64,000 nt of DNA, taken from the NCBI GenBank assembly GCA_033297075.1, contig MU858099.1:1-64000 (forward strand), in the 5' to 3' direction. Positions 50,906 through 61,223 of the stretch are shown in pieces. The notes below the pieces were generated by a model. The model did not search any database. It saw nothing but the letters and a program-made list of their open reading frames with translations, and was not told where the DNA came from. The stretch comes from Rhypophila decipiens (lineage: Eukaryota; Ascomycota; Sordariomycetes; Sordariales; Naviculisporaceae). Each line of letters opens with the position of its first letter. The stretch's first letter is position 1. Made by a program: the position numbers and the translations under genes.

Positions 50906-51147
50906 GGCCCCTAATATACAGGCACTAGTCTTCTTATATACAGGCACTACTCTTATTGGAATAAATACCTTGACTGGCTCGAATAAATGCCTTAACTGAC
51001 CAAAAATAAATACCTTAGCTGGCTCGAATAAATGCCTTGACTAGCTTGAATAAATGCCTTAACTGGCTCGAATAAATGCCTCTAGTCTGGAAAGTCAAAT
51101 TGGACTGGTGCCTGTATGAAAGTAGTGGTGCCTGTATATTAGGGGCC
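50906..51147 (+). mobile_element. 242-bp MITE-like element, copy 2
   Basis: Perfect 20-bp terminal inverted repeats GGCCCCTAATATACAGGCAC are flanked by a perfect 8-bp target duplication AAAAATAA (50898-50905 and 51148-51155). The inside holds about six units of a 22-bp tandem repeat (type CGAATAAATGCCTTAACTGGCT without its last two bases), and near the right end the GGTGCCTGTAT part of the terminal repeat occurs twice. It shares ends, tandem unit and flank AATTGGACTGG with copy 1, read in the opposite direction. No coding capacity, so it would be mobilised in trans. The intact duplication suggests recent insertion. Confidence 0.82.
50952..51086 (+). repeat. 22-bp minisatellite inside MITE copy 2
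   Basis: About six head-to-tail units with the core AATAAATGCCTT and small unit-to-unit differences (for example AATACCTT in two units). Copy 1 has only three units, so the array length varies between copies. Edges are approximate. Confidence 0.8.
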
Positions 51148-51155
51148 AAAAATAA

Positions 51156-51522
51156 GACCCAAAATGGTAGTTGGGCGATTCAGGTGTCCAAAACGCATAA
51201 CATATGGAAATTATTGGCGACAACGATAGCAGTCCCAGAGTGTCAACTGTCAAGTGATATGTGCCTCAGATGCAGCTCGCGGATTCTGCAGCGGTCTAAT
51301 ATGGTCTGCCACAAGTCCTGGTGCGAATCGGATTGTTTTTGTTTATTATACTCGACCCGGCATGGATCAATAAGCTTCAATCCTGATCAACTCGATTTGT
51401 TGCAGGGCCCTCAAAGCTCGTGAATTTCGCATCCACCCACGCTTGAAAAATGCTCGTATATGTAGAGCGAAGGCTGGTATATCGCGGATATGTGCAGCCA
51501 AGGAGACAAGAACCGACAAGTT
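51156..51522. other. intergenic, no gene seen
   Basis: A short interval between the MITE and the 3' end of wbp11. It presumably contains the wbp11 3' UTR. Confidence 0.5.
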
Positions 51523-52451
51523 TCAGTCGTCATCTTCAACTTCTTCCATGGCGACCGGCCGTGGCCTTGAGCTGGCGCTCTCTTGTTCCCCCTCCGTGTG
51601 ACCCTGCGGTGGCATGGCGGCAGTTTTTAGATAGCCTTCCCGCTCGAGTCGATCTGCTTCTTCCGGTTCTAGCAGCCCGCCGTGCCCTTTTCCTTTCTGA
51701 AGTTTCATTTGTACTGACGTCGGAACGAATGCTGCCACTGATTCCTTCACCAAGTCTCTGAGAACTGCCGCTGACTCGTAGACCGTCTTCGACACTCGAG
51801 GCGGCGCCTTCTCCTTGTCGGGCTTCTGTGAGTCTTGGTCCTTGTCTCCGAATCTGTTCTTGTCCCCAAGCGGTTCCATGTTTGCATTGGTCGCATTCGC
51901 GTTCCTCTTCTGTCGTCTCTTGGCGAACCACTCATCCAAGATCTCCTTTGGTATTGGTGGTGGCGTGTCGCGGGGCATGGGTATCCGTTTCACATCGTCG
52001 GGAACATCGCTGTCACTGCTCGATGCCTCTTCGGCGTCCCTCCTACGCTTCCCCAGTACTCCATCATGTCGCGGTCCGCCTTCCCTGCCAGGCCCTCGTC
52101 CTTCCCGCCCAAAAGCTGGAGCTCTATCGCCCAAGGCCTCTCTCGCCTTCTTCACCGCCTTGAGATCTTTCTCAAGGGCTTCAAGGGATTGCTCCTCGAG
52201 AGACGTGAGCTTGCCGCCGCCTTCTTTTATAGCTTTGAGGTCGTCTATTTGCCGCTGTATTCTGTCTGGGTTTCGCTGGGCGAGTTTCTCATTCCGTTTT
52301 GCTTGCTGCTCTGCCTTTCCTGTTCAATCGCCGTTAGCATGCGTGTCGCACGACCGAGATTATGTACTGATATCATACCTTTCTTGATCGCCTTGGCCTT
52401 TTCAGCTTTGCGCTGGGCCTGGACCGGATTGACGCCGCGCTCCTTGGGCAT
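51523..52451 (-). CDS. WW-domain-binding protein 11 (Wbp11/Saf1)-like splicing factor
   Basis: Two exons on the minus strand (52451-52379, 52319-51523) with a 59-nt intron give 289 aa. The N-terminus MPKERGVNPVQAQRKAEKAKAI, then KAEQQAKRNEKLAQRNPDRI, is the conserved Wbp11 N-terminal domain (lysine-rich helix, NP-x-R-I). A proline stretch MPRDTPPPIP follows, and the C-terminus is acidic, ending EEVEDDD. In animals and plants Wbp11 is a spliceosome-associated nuclear protein that binds WW or GYF domains through such proline motifs; a similar role here is inferred from the family. The intron falls between codons of the conserved helix, and both junction frames agree. It is transcribed divergently from sidB, with 800 bp between the two ATGs. 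Confidence 0.85.
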
Positions 52452-53251
52452 CTTGTGAGTGCGACTAATGGAATATAGAGGCTTTAACGATTGGTCTATG
52501 GGTTGTAGTCGAATTCTCGTTTGTTGCGTTTCTATGTTGTTCTTTCGTCAAGGAAGTGAAGCAAGGTCCCCGTTGTTGCAAGACCTGAAAAGTTGGCTGG
52601 TTTGGTAACTTTTTTTTGGCATCTGCTGCGCGAGGAAAGCTTGCTTCGGGCGAGGACCCACTGATCCGCTTGAGCTGCGAAACTGCCCCACTATCTCCCA
52701 GGAAGGCGATTGGCTGTCACTAACAATTATTGCAGAAGGTTTCGCCTCAAACTGTTAGTGCCTGTGTCCCTCCCTTCCAGGACCCAGTTGACTGTTCAGC
52801 TGGGCTAGCATTGCCCCGCGATTTATTGTGGGTTGCTGGGGTTCCTGGTCTGGATCGAGTTTGTTGACGTCGGCCCCGCCTACCCAATCACTCACGCTGC
52901 AGCCCGTATCACAGTTGGGTCGAAATAACTCGTTCATTTATTAAGGGGGACACGACTCTTCCCGCCCTCAACCCCGTGTTTTGCAAACGGCCCGGCGCTC
53001 TTGCATTTCTATCATCTTCGCAATTTTCGCAATCAGCAGAATTAAGTCGAATTTATTGAAGGCCTCACCACTCACAGACTCGGCAGTCAGTCTTTGAATG
53101 CGCACTAAAATACCCCACCATACTAACCAGTGACGCAACTTGGACAGTTGATACCATTGCATCGAGAGTCTCACGGTCTTTTCGGCGAGGCAGTGGTAGA
53201 TACCGCAATTGAACCAAGCATCTCGCATCCTTGCTTCAGCAAGTAGTCACC
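52452..53251. promoter_or_regulatory. shared divergent promoter of wbp11 and sidB with two CCAAT boxes
   Basis: An 800-bp interval between start codons on opposite strands. A CCAAT box lies at 52709-52713 (as ATTGG, in CGATTGGCT) and another at 52884-52888 (CCAATCA). Both are near the middle, as expected for the CBC/HAP complex that opens promoters in filamentous fungi. No TATA box is clear. Confidence 0.5.
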
Positions 53252-55350
53252 ATGGCGAGCTTCATGGCAAACTTCTTCCCTGGTGGCAACAAGAACGAGG
53301 CGCGACCCTCGACCCCGGTCCAGATCAAGAACAACTTCACCACCCCGGTCAGCACTCCACAGGGAAGCCCGAGCAAGAAGATAAAACCCCCAGGTGCCAA
53401 TGAGCTGCCCGTGTCTTTCGACAATCTCAAGATCCACCCACCCAACGTCCTCGAGAGTCCCATCAAGCTGGGTCGACCGCAGACTGCCATCATCACCCCG
53501 CTCTCGCCGGGAAAGAGCAACCTTCAGACTCCCGATGGAGGATCGCCATCTGTCGACGATAGTATCATCCACAAGAATCCGTCATCCACCACCGGGACCC
53601 CCCAAAAGAGCAGGGGCCAAGAGAACACGCCTCCCGTTATGCCCCGGAACCCTCCAACCGAGTTGTCCTTCCAACCGAGCCATGCCGCCGCATCGCGCCA
53701 GGAGCTCTATCAACAGCGCGAGCGTCCGTCGCCTACAGTCCGGAGGTTTAACACATCTCGGGGCCTCACGGCGGAGGAGCTAGAGATCCTGAAGAAGCCA
53801 AGCGTCAAGCGTTTGGTCAATGTCACCCAGCTGTGTACGTTTGCTCACACTAGTTCGCAGCTTGTCCAGCACTTGCTAACAATGCACTAGACTTTCTCGA
53901 TTACTACTTTGATCTCCTTACCTACGTCGGGTCGCGACAGAATCGACTGAATGCGTTCAAGAGCGAGTACCCGTCCCCGCCCGAGACGGATGAAGAGACG
54001 TACAATCAGATGTGGTCGAAATACAAGGGCAGAGAACGTGCTGCCCTCCGCAAGCGACGAGTGAGACTTCGACAGGGAGATTTCCAAATACTGACCCAAG
54101 TTGGCCAAGGCGGATATGGTCAGGTCTTTTTGGCGCAGAAGAAGGATACCAAGGAGGTATGCGCACTCAAAGTCATGAGCAAGAAACTACTGTTCAAGCT
54201 GGACGAAGTGCGCCACGTCCTGACTGAGCGGGACATTCTGACGACGGCAAAGAGTGACTGGCTCGTCCGGCTTTTGTACTCGTTCCAGGACGACAAGAAT
54301 ATCTATCTTGCCATGGAATACGTACCAGGCGGCGACTTCCGCACACTCTTGAACAACACGGGCGTGCTCTCGAATCACCATGCCCGCTTCTACATCGCCG
54401 AAATGTTCTGCTCGGTTGATGCCCTCCATCAGCTGGGCTATATTCATCGCGACTTGAAGCCAGAGAACTTCTTGGTTGATTCCACCGGCCATGTCAAGCT
54501 CACTGATTTTGGCCTGGCGGCCGGTTTCCTGGCGCCAGCGAAAATTGAATCGATGAGGATGAGACTGGAGAAGGCATCTGAGACGTCAGTCCCCTTTGGA
54601 AAGCCGATGGAGCAGCGGACTATTGCTGAGCGTCGGGAGGGGTATCGGTCGATGCGGGAGAATGACGTGAACTACGCCAAGTCGATCGTGGGCTCACCTG
54701 ACTATATGGCGCCCGAGGTTCTGCGGGGCGAGGAATACGACTTTACGGTTGACTACTGGAGCTTGGGTTGCATGTTGTTTGAGGCCCTGACGGGTTTCCC
54801 TCCATTCGCCGGCTCGACAGCGGACGAGACGTGGCAAAACTTGAAGCACTGGCGCGAGGTGCTCAAGCGTCCTGTTTGGGAGGATCCTTCCTACTTTTTG
54901 AGCAACAGAACCTGGAACTTTATCACAACGTGAGCAGCCCTTGGTTTTATTCTGAGGAGAGGCCGTGTCTCTAACTAACGTCAATCTAGGTGTATCAACT
55001 CGCGCTCCAAGAGGTTCTCCAATATCAAGGATATCTATGCCCACCAGTATTTTGCCGAAATCGAGTGGGACCTTCTCCGTGACAAGAAGGCGCCATTTGT
55101 CCCCGAGCTGGACTCGGAGACGGACGCTGGCTACTTTGACGATTTCACCAACGAGGCGGACATGGCCAAGTACAAAGAAGTTCATGAGAAACAACAGGCT
55201 CTTGAAGGTTTGGCCGACCGCGATGATGAGATGGGCAAGGGCTTGTTTGTTGGATTCACCTTCAGGCATCGAAAGCCTGCTACCGAGGACGGCGGAAGTC
55301 CCAGAAAACCGATACCGTTCGAGGACAACACCTTTGGCACGATGTTGTAG
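53252..55350 (+). CDS. sidB: NDR-family Ser/Thr kinase, Dbf2/Sid2/SidB type
   Basis: Three exons (53252-53834, 53891-54929, 54990-55350) encode 660 aa. The N-terminal 190 residues are Ser/Pro-rich. The NDR N-terminal regulatory region, which binds Mob1, follows (about 195-258, ending in basic KRRVRLRQGDF). The kinase domain has a glycine loop GQGGYG (266-271), catalytic K288, HRD (380-382), DFG (400-402), APE (468-470) and the 65-residue insert between DFG and APE typical of NDR kinases. The activation segment reads KSIVGSPDY. A C-terminal hydrophobic motif (FVGFTFRHRK) carries the regulatory Thr. The stretch AMEYVPGGDFRTLL identifies the Dbf2/Sid2/SidB branch rather than Cbk1/Cot1. The family acts at the end of the septation initiation / mitotic exit network to trigger cytokinesis and, in Aspergillus, septation and conidiation. 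The ATG at 53252 has an ideal context (CACCATGG). Confidence 0.95.
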
Positions 55351-58208
55351 GGTCAGCATCGGCTTCATGTTGAAGAAGAGCAGCGAACACAATTTGCCGT
55401 TGCTGATAGCCTGTCCAGTATGTATCATGATGGATTTGGGCGAGGACGGGTATCTGGCATACCGTTACGAGCAGGGCCCACGAGGCGGTGGCCACCACCA
55501 GTGACTGGGAGGGGGAAGTCTGCAGTTGCTGGAGTCATTCACACGAGGAGGCAGTTTGATCTTGTATGAGTACTCGCTTGAATGGCCATCGCGATGAGAG
55601 AGCAGGAGACCAAGTCGCGGGCTGTGGCCTTGACCTTTTCATTTCTTACATTTCTCTTCTGTTGCCTCTCGTTTAGTCGTTCAACATAACTACACCGTTC
55701 TAGTTGTTTCTGGTTTCTTATTATAGTTTCCTGTTTTCTCTTCCTTTATTGCTGTCTTTCTGTCTGATGGAGCGGGTGATAGAGTTTGGGAAGTACATGT
55801 ATTGTCTTGGGGCGTAGGAGCCTTGGGTATGTTTTTAGTTATGTTGTCCAGCCCGCTTGGTTTGTTTGTTGGTCGTAAAAGAGGGTGACTGAAGTAGGTC
55901 CGGCAATGGGATATGGAGTCGGACAAACATTCAATCAGAAGCCTTGGGGAGCATTATCCATAGTGGCTAATGGGGTACGGGTAGGGTAATATGCTATGTA
56001 ATACATTTATGTGATGGGAAATCTGAGTATTCCGTGTGCTTTTCACCCTCAACTACATGTCCATGGGCATGAAAGAAGAGGCCTCTGTCCCACCTCTTGA
56101 GACCATATCTGTAGTGGTACATGAAGTCATCGGACAAGACGCGTAAACCCGAGGGATGAAATTCCCGACAGACGTCGTTCAAAAACATCGCCACGTTCTG
56201 GAGTGTCAAGTATACGACCTCCCACCATTACAATTCGGGGTGGGACGACATACTTGTCGGCGTACATATCATGTCGGCAGTGGTGTAGTGAATGGAGACC
56301 GTAGAACTGGCGTGTGAACTGTCAAGTTCCACGGCAAGAGTCCGAGATGGGGAAATGCAGCACAACAGCACACCTTACGGAGTACAGTACCACCCTTCCA
56401 TTCAACTCGGAGATTTATGGGACGACGATGAATCCTGAAACCGACCTGGAGTGCTGCTGGACTTAGCGGGCGTCGTCATCATCGGTGCTCGGTGCTTGGC
56501 GGCATTCCTTCCTCTCCCAATCAAGCAAGCAAGGGAGAGAAGGAAGCCGCATCCGGGGCCGAAGGGAAGGATGGCTGGTGAGTCTCTCCCACCTGGAGCT
56601 TCTAAACTTGGATGATTACTTCAAGAAAGTCGTCAGAATCTGAGGTACGAAAAAAACAAACCCTCTTTCTAAATGCACTGAAAAAGCCTCTGTGATCCAG
56701 TTGCAAAGACAGCCAGGCAGGAGCTGAAGGCTAGATTGCCAAATCGAGAAACATGGGCCAATCATATCGCATAATCTAATCTTATCTAATCATTCAACCT
56801 TGCAGATCTTCGATAAACCCTTGAAGGCGATCAGGCCAATTTCTTCCAGGTCGATCCGCTAGAAGAAATGGACTTGAAAGTTTATTCTCTTTTGAATCCG
56901 TAACTGTTTATTTTTACCACCCGGTGGTTGGGTGCAGACGTCATCCGATAATGATCAATAACAACGGCTTAGCTGTCCTTGCGCCGTTTTCCGCTGGAAA
57001 CCCACCCAAGAGGTCGGTGAGACAACCGCAATCGGGGGGCGTTGGATTAGAGGTCTGAAAAGCAAAGCCCAACTTCGCTCGACAATTCCTCCTCTACGTC
57101 GTTGCAAAGGGACACAGAGCGCAGATCCACGTCCGTGGTAGAGACCATCATGGACGGTTGCTGGGCCGTGGTTGGCGCCTCGGACATTCCCCAAGACGCC
57201 ACATGGTCCCGATCATCCGTTCACGGTCAATGTTTTATGTCCCTTTTTTCCAGAGCACCAGCCATTGCAGGATTTGCGCAATCAACCCATTTCGTTGAAA
57301 ACCATACGGGCCAACTTGGACCTTTCGGTCCCGAGAATCTGCTCGGTCAGCCAATGCCCAGCATGCGATGCGGCTGGGAGCTGGCCATTGACGGGGCTGG
57401 ATTCGCTTGAAACGCAGCTCAGCTCTCGGTAGATGCAGCTGGTGCAGACGTCGGCTCTCGCTGCAACGCTGGCTCCTCGTCCATCTGTTGATAGTCACCC
57501 CACCAAATCCATGACTTTGACAAGCTCGACAGCCCGAGAGTGGGAAGATGAGACGGTCTGTCGGTCCGCAAAACTTACATGATATGATGCAGGGCCGCGC
57601 GGCTCCTTTTCTCTTCGCCCGAGGAGCTACCATGACTGCCTCTCTACCCACCGGCCTCTCGTTACACTTGGCTGACGATCCCAAATGGAGAGGGTGTTTG
57701 GGCTAGCTGCGCCGGTTGTGCTCTATTGCTAACCTCCGACCTTCCGGGTGGACAAAGCTAACGTTGAATGGAAATCATCATCGATAGGTAGGTATCGAGG
57801 TAGGTTGTTTTGCTTAGCTCCTCGAGCCGTGTCTTTCCAAAGGGGGCACCGAGTCGTCGCAGCTATTACTAGACCCTACATGATATAGCTTAGGTAGCTA
57901 TATTTACATGCGGTCGAATTGGTCCATCATGCAGTTTTCCGTCAACGCCACCAAGTGCCTTTGATACATACTCTTTACAGCTAATTGCCGTTTCCAGCCT
58001 CCGTCTGCTGTGTTGCTTCAGACAACGGACCGCTTTCATCTTTCCCCTGCCCCCATATTTATATCACGTATATCTAGTTTCCTCTTCCTGGCTTCGAATA
58101 ACATCCAGTCTTCACTTCCACCACATCTTCATCCCACTTCACCGGCTTTGAAAGATTACATCCATACATCTTCACTCTCAACACAATAACATAAACCTAC
58201 TCGACAAG
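55351..58208. other. intergenic, no supported gene
   Basis: A 2.9-kb gap. The first 500 bp or so should be the sidB 3' UTR. A copy of TACGGAGTA lies at 56376-56384, and a GGTAGGTA tract near 57788. Open frames near 57100-57680 overlap on both strands and match no family. Confidence 0.4.
58055..58064 (+). promoter_or_regulatory. TATA-like box of the CFEM-like gene
   Basis: ATATTTATAT lies 145 bp upstream of the start codon and is followed by CT-rich DNA, a plausible core promoter position. Confidence 0.4.
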
Positions 58209-59140
58209 ATGAAAACCTCAGCCATAACAGCCGCCCTGGCACCCGCCGCCCTTGCTCAGGCTAACCCATGGTTCGGAGGAGCCCCTGACTGCGCTGTAAG
58301 CATCACACCCTGACTCCTCGTCTCAGATATGTGCTAACATTTTCGCCACAGCAAAACTGCTTCTCCTCCTTCTGGTCCACGGCAACCGATTCCCAATGGC
58401 CCGCACCAACCAACTACTGCGGCGCCACCCAAGCTGCCTCCGTCTCGAGCTGTATCAACTCAGCCTGCTCGGCCACACCCACAGCAGTAACCTCTTACAG
58501 CTCCCTGTCCTCGTCAATCTGCGCCCGCTGGTCAAGTTGCAGCACCGCGGGTAGCACATCGGTGTTTACCGTCTCCCTGCCCGCCTTTACGGGATCCTGG
58601 GGCCCTGGGTCAGGTCACTGGGGCGGTAATCACCACGGCGGCGGAAACGGAAACGGAAACGGCGGACCTTGGGGCGACGGAAACGGTCCCAACGGCTGGT
58701 GGGGCACCGGCGCCGACGCCACAAAAACTTGGACAGGAGGCGTTTACACCGTCACAGGCTGCGAATGGGACGGTTCACCTTGGGCAGGCGGCCCCGGTGG
58801 ATATGGCATGGGAGGTGGAAGGGGAGGTTCACCTTGGGGACCCTGGGGCAAGGGGTGGACCTGGGCGACCGAGACGACGACTATTACACAGCTCGTCCCT
58901 GTTGCTACGGGAGGCAACGGGGTCACTTCGTTCTCCACTAGTGTCGGCGTTGCGACGGTTGCTAAGGCTGTTAGTGGTGATTCTACAACCACGACTGTCT
59001 TGAGCATGGAGACTGGGAGTAACAGCTCGCCGAGTGGGAGTGCTGCACCTGCTGGGGTTGGCAAGGGGGGCGTTGATCTTGCTATGAAGGTTACTGGGGC
59101 GCTACTTGGTGCTGTGTTGGTTGTTGCTGGGTTCCTTTAG
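58209..59140 (+). CDS. GPI-anchored, glycine-rich CFEM-like cell-surface protein
   Basis: Two exons (58209-58295, 58352-59140) give 291 aa. An N-terminal signal peptide (MKTSAITAALAPAALAQA) precedes a cysteine domain that starts with the CFEM-type PxCAx2C (PDCAQNC, C28 and C32). It continues with C-x10-C-x4-C-x17-C, close to the CFEM spacing, but the CFEM C-x-C pair and the heme-binding Asp are not evident. A Gly/Asn/Trp-rich middle follows, then a Ser/Thr-rich stalk. The C-terminus is a hydrophobic tail (ALLGAVLVVAGFL) preceded by small residues, as needed for GPI attachment. It is likely an outer-membrane or wall protein; CFEM members act in haem/iron capture, adhesion or wall stability. 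The function here is open because the domain is degenerate. The intron sits between the first two cysteines. Confidence 0.78.
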
Positions 59141-59486
59141 ATCAACAAGCTGGTCGTGTAGATGGTAGTTCTCCTTCGGTAGGGGGGCTGCTGTATACAT
59201 TTTCCCTCTTTTCACTACCTGGTATTTTTTCAGTTTGACGAGCGGGCGAAGGGCCAAAGGGGCATCAATGCATATGGGCGGAGTTCATGCTCTCATTTTG
59301 GCATGGGATTTCAGATTCTTTCTTCCTGGAAGGTCATTCAACTTGACCCGGGACGAGCAAGGGCAGATTCGAGCATCAGCCAGAAACTCCACTTCCAACA
59401 TAAACACTGACTCGACGAACCCCCGAGCGGATCCCACGATATCAGAACCTTACTCGGACAACCTGATATCCAGTTCACAACGCAAC
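59141..59486. other. intergenic, no gene seen
   Basis: 346 bp between the CFEM-like gene and the initiator tRNA. It probably includes the 3' UTR. Confidence 0.5.
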
Positions 59487-59558
59487 AGCTGCGTGGCGCA
59501 GCGGAAGCGCGCCGGGCTCATAACCCGGAGGTCACTCGATCGAAACGAGTCGCAGCTA
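59487..59558 (+). tRNA. initiator tRNA-Met(CAT)
   Basis: 72 nt, without intron. The acceptor stem is AGCTGCG/CGCAGCT with an A-T first pair and discriminator A. The D-arm is GTGGCGCAGCGGAAGCGC. The anticodon stem GCCGGGCTCATAACCCGG has the three G-C pairs of eukaryotic initiators around CAT. The T-loop reads TCGAAAC rather than TTCGAAT, the hallmark of cytosolic initiator tRNA (A54 and A60). A TTTT terminator lies at 59570-59573. Confidence 0.96.
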
Positions 59559-60359
59559 TTCATTCATTCTTTTGAGTACAAACGAACTCACTTTTCTTTT
59601 TTGTCGGTCATTACATTTCTGTGGGGCTGGTTGGATATTATGGGATGGGCATCTTCTATTCTGTAGGTAGCATTAGCACACAGCCGGACGGACGCATGGG
59701 TGGGTTTGATATGATGCGATGGGATGGTATTAACGGTTGGGAAACGACTGGAGTGTGGAATGGGATGATATCAGATATAATGGGATATTTCTTTTCTGTT
59801 TCATGGGTCTTTTTGTTTTCACTTTCTTCTTATTTGGTTACTACAAAACGCTCTCCCTATACTTGGACTAGTTGAATGCTGCATTGTATAAGCTCTTTGT
59901 TCATTGACCTGTCCTTCTGTGAGTGCTTTAAACGGTGGGATGGCTTGACCGGGTTGGACGACGACTGCCCGGGCAATGACGGCATCTCCTCTTACGTGCG
60001 CTCAACTCTAGATAGCAAGGCTGTTGCTTCAATAACAATCAACTTGGACTTTTGATTACGTCCTAGTATCTCCGAGTGCCGTCCTGTTTGGTCAGTACTG
60101 AGCATGGGCGAGTGAGGGCCTCCGGCCCGGACTCACTTCACGCCTCTTGAATAGCAACAAGGCATTGTGCCACTATACCGCGCTTGAGGATCACAGCGAA
60201 AGAACAATCCCATTATCTGTTTCTTTGTTCTCAGCCCATACATGCTGCTCTGCATTCACAGAACCTGTTCATCAACCACGCCCGGTGTTCTCGAAACTCA
60301 CAGAGCATCCATGAACAGATCTTCATGTTCTCACCGCCAAAAATGCCATGCCAAAAACC
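59559..60359. other. intergenic, no supported gene
   Basis: T-rich and GGGATG-repeat-like DNA (59640-59790), with no recognisable gene. Confidence 0.4.
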
Positions 60360-60367
60360 TATATAAA
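60360..60367 (+). promoter_or_regulatory. TATA box of the small membrane protein gene
   Basis: TATATAAA lies 172 bp upstream of the ATG at 60532, followed by a CT-rich stretch (TTTCTTTCCCTCTCTCTCC) that suits a transcription start. Confidence 0.5.
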
Positions 60368-60531
60368 GACTCTATCCATCGTCGGTAGATTCGTTTTTTT
60401 CTTTCCCTCTCTCTCCACAGACAAGGCAGACAAAGCACTTCGCTCTTACACCTCTCGATCATCAAAACCGGTAGATAGGCAGGACCTTCTACCAAACAAC
60501 TTTGACTCAAGAAATAAATAAGACCGAAAAA

Positions 60532-60900
60532 ATGGTGCAGCTGTCCTCAACCACATCCGTTATCCTCTTCGGCGTAGCCCTCTTCATAGTCGGCTGCGCC
60601 GCCGGGGCTGGTTTAATGGTCATCCTTCAAACCTTTCAAAAATCCAAAGCCGCCGAGAAGGCTCGGCGCGAGGCGATCGAGCTGAATAACATTCGGCGAA
60701 CCCGCCGTGGTGGTGGTGGTGGTGACCAAGATATCGACATTGGGCGATTGGCGCGACCGGCTCCTACCAGAACCAGAACGAGACAACAACAACCAACAAT
60801 ACCCACTCGCCCGAGGGCCCCTCTCTCCGAGAGGCTCAATGGGATCGAGCTGGTTGAGGTTGATTTGAGGGGTGATGAGAGGAGACAACGGAGACGGTGA
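60532..60900 (+). CDS. small single-pass membrane protein, unknown function
   Basis: A single exon of 122 aa. An N-terminal membrane helix (residues about 9-33, VILFGVALFIVGCAAGAGLMV) with small-residue GxxxG-like spacing is followed by a basic helical stretch (KSKAAEKARREAIELNN). A Gly run and an Arg/Thr/Gln/Pro-rich tail ending in RRQRRR complete it. I do not recognise a family. A TATA box at 60360 and a start with A at -3 (AAAAATGG) support real expression. The basic tail next to the membrane helix suggests the C-terminus faces the cytosol. It could be lineage-restricted. Confidence 0.55.
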   Translation: MVQLSSTTSVILFGVALFIVGCAAGAGLMVILQTFQKSKAAEKARREAIELNNIRRTRRGGGGGDQDIDIGRLARPAPTRTRTRQQQPTIPTRPRAPLSERLNGIELVEVDLRGDERRQRRR

Positions 60901-61223
60901 GTTGAGTAGTAGACTGAGAATTAAAAAAAAAAGGTAAGTTTGCTATTTGGCGTTCAGGAGTCAAGGAGTTTGTTTGGTAAGATGCTTCCTTCACTCATTA
61001 AAAAATACAAAAAAAGCTGCTTCCCTCAAGGGAGGCAGGAAAAAAAAACATAAAACAATAAAGAAAACCCGTTTCCTTCGGGAGATAGGATTAACCAAAA
61101 GCTTCAAAGTCCCCTTTTTTATAGAGTAAGTGAAAGAAAACGTGATGATAATGACATGGTCAAAAACAGCTCGAAAGGGCTCAAGTCAAAAAGTAAAAAG
61201 TAAAAGTTAAAGTTTGTTTGTAA
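60901..61223. other. intergenic, A-rich, no gene seen
   Basis: Several A-runs (60925, 60999, 61040). It probably contains the 3' UTR of the small membrane protein gene and the terminator of the tRNA-Gly. Confidence 0.5.

Noticed and set aside
48696..55350. A secondary-metabolite cluster around the MFS transporter
   Set aside because: The neighbours are housekeeping genes (sog2, wbp11, sidB); no synthase, oxidase or pathway regulator is present.
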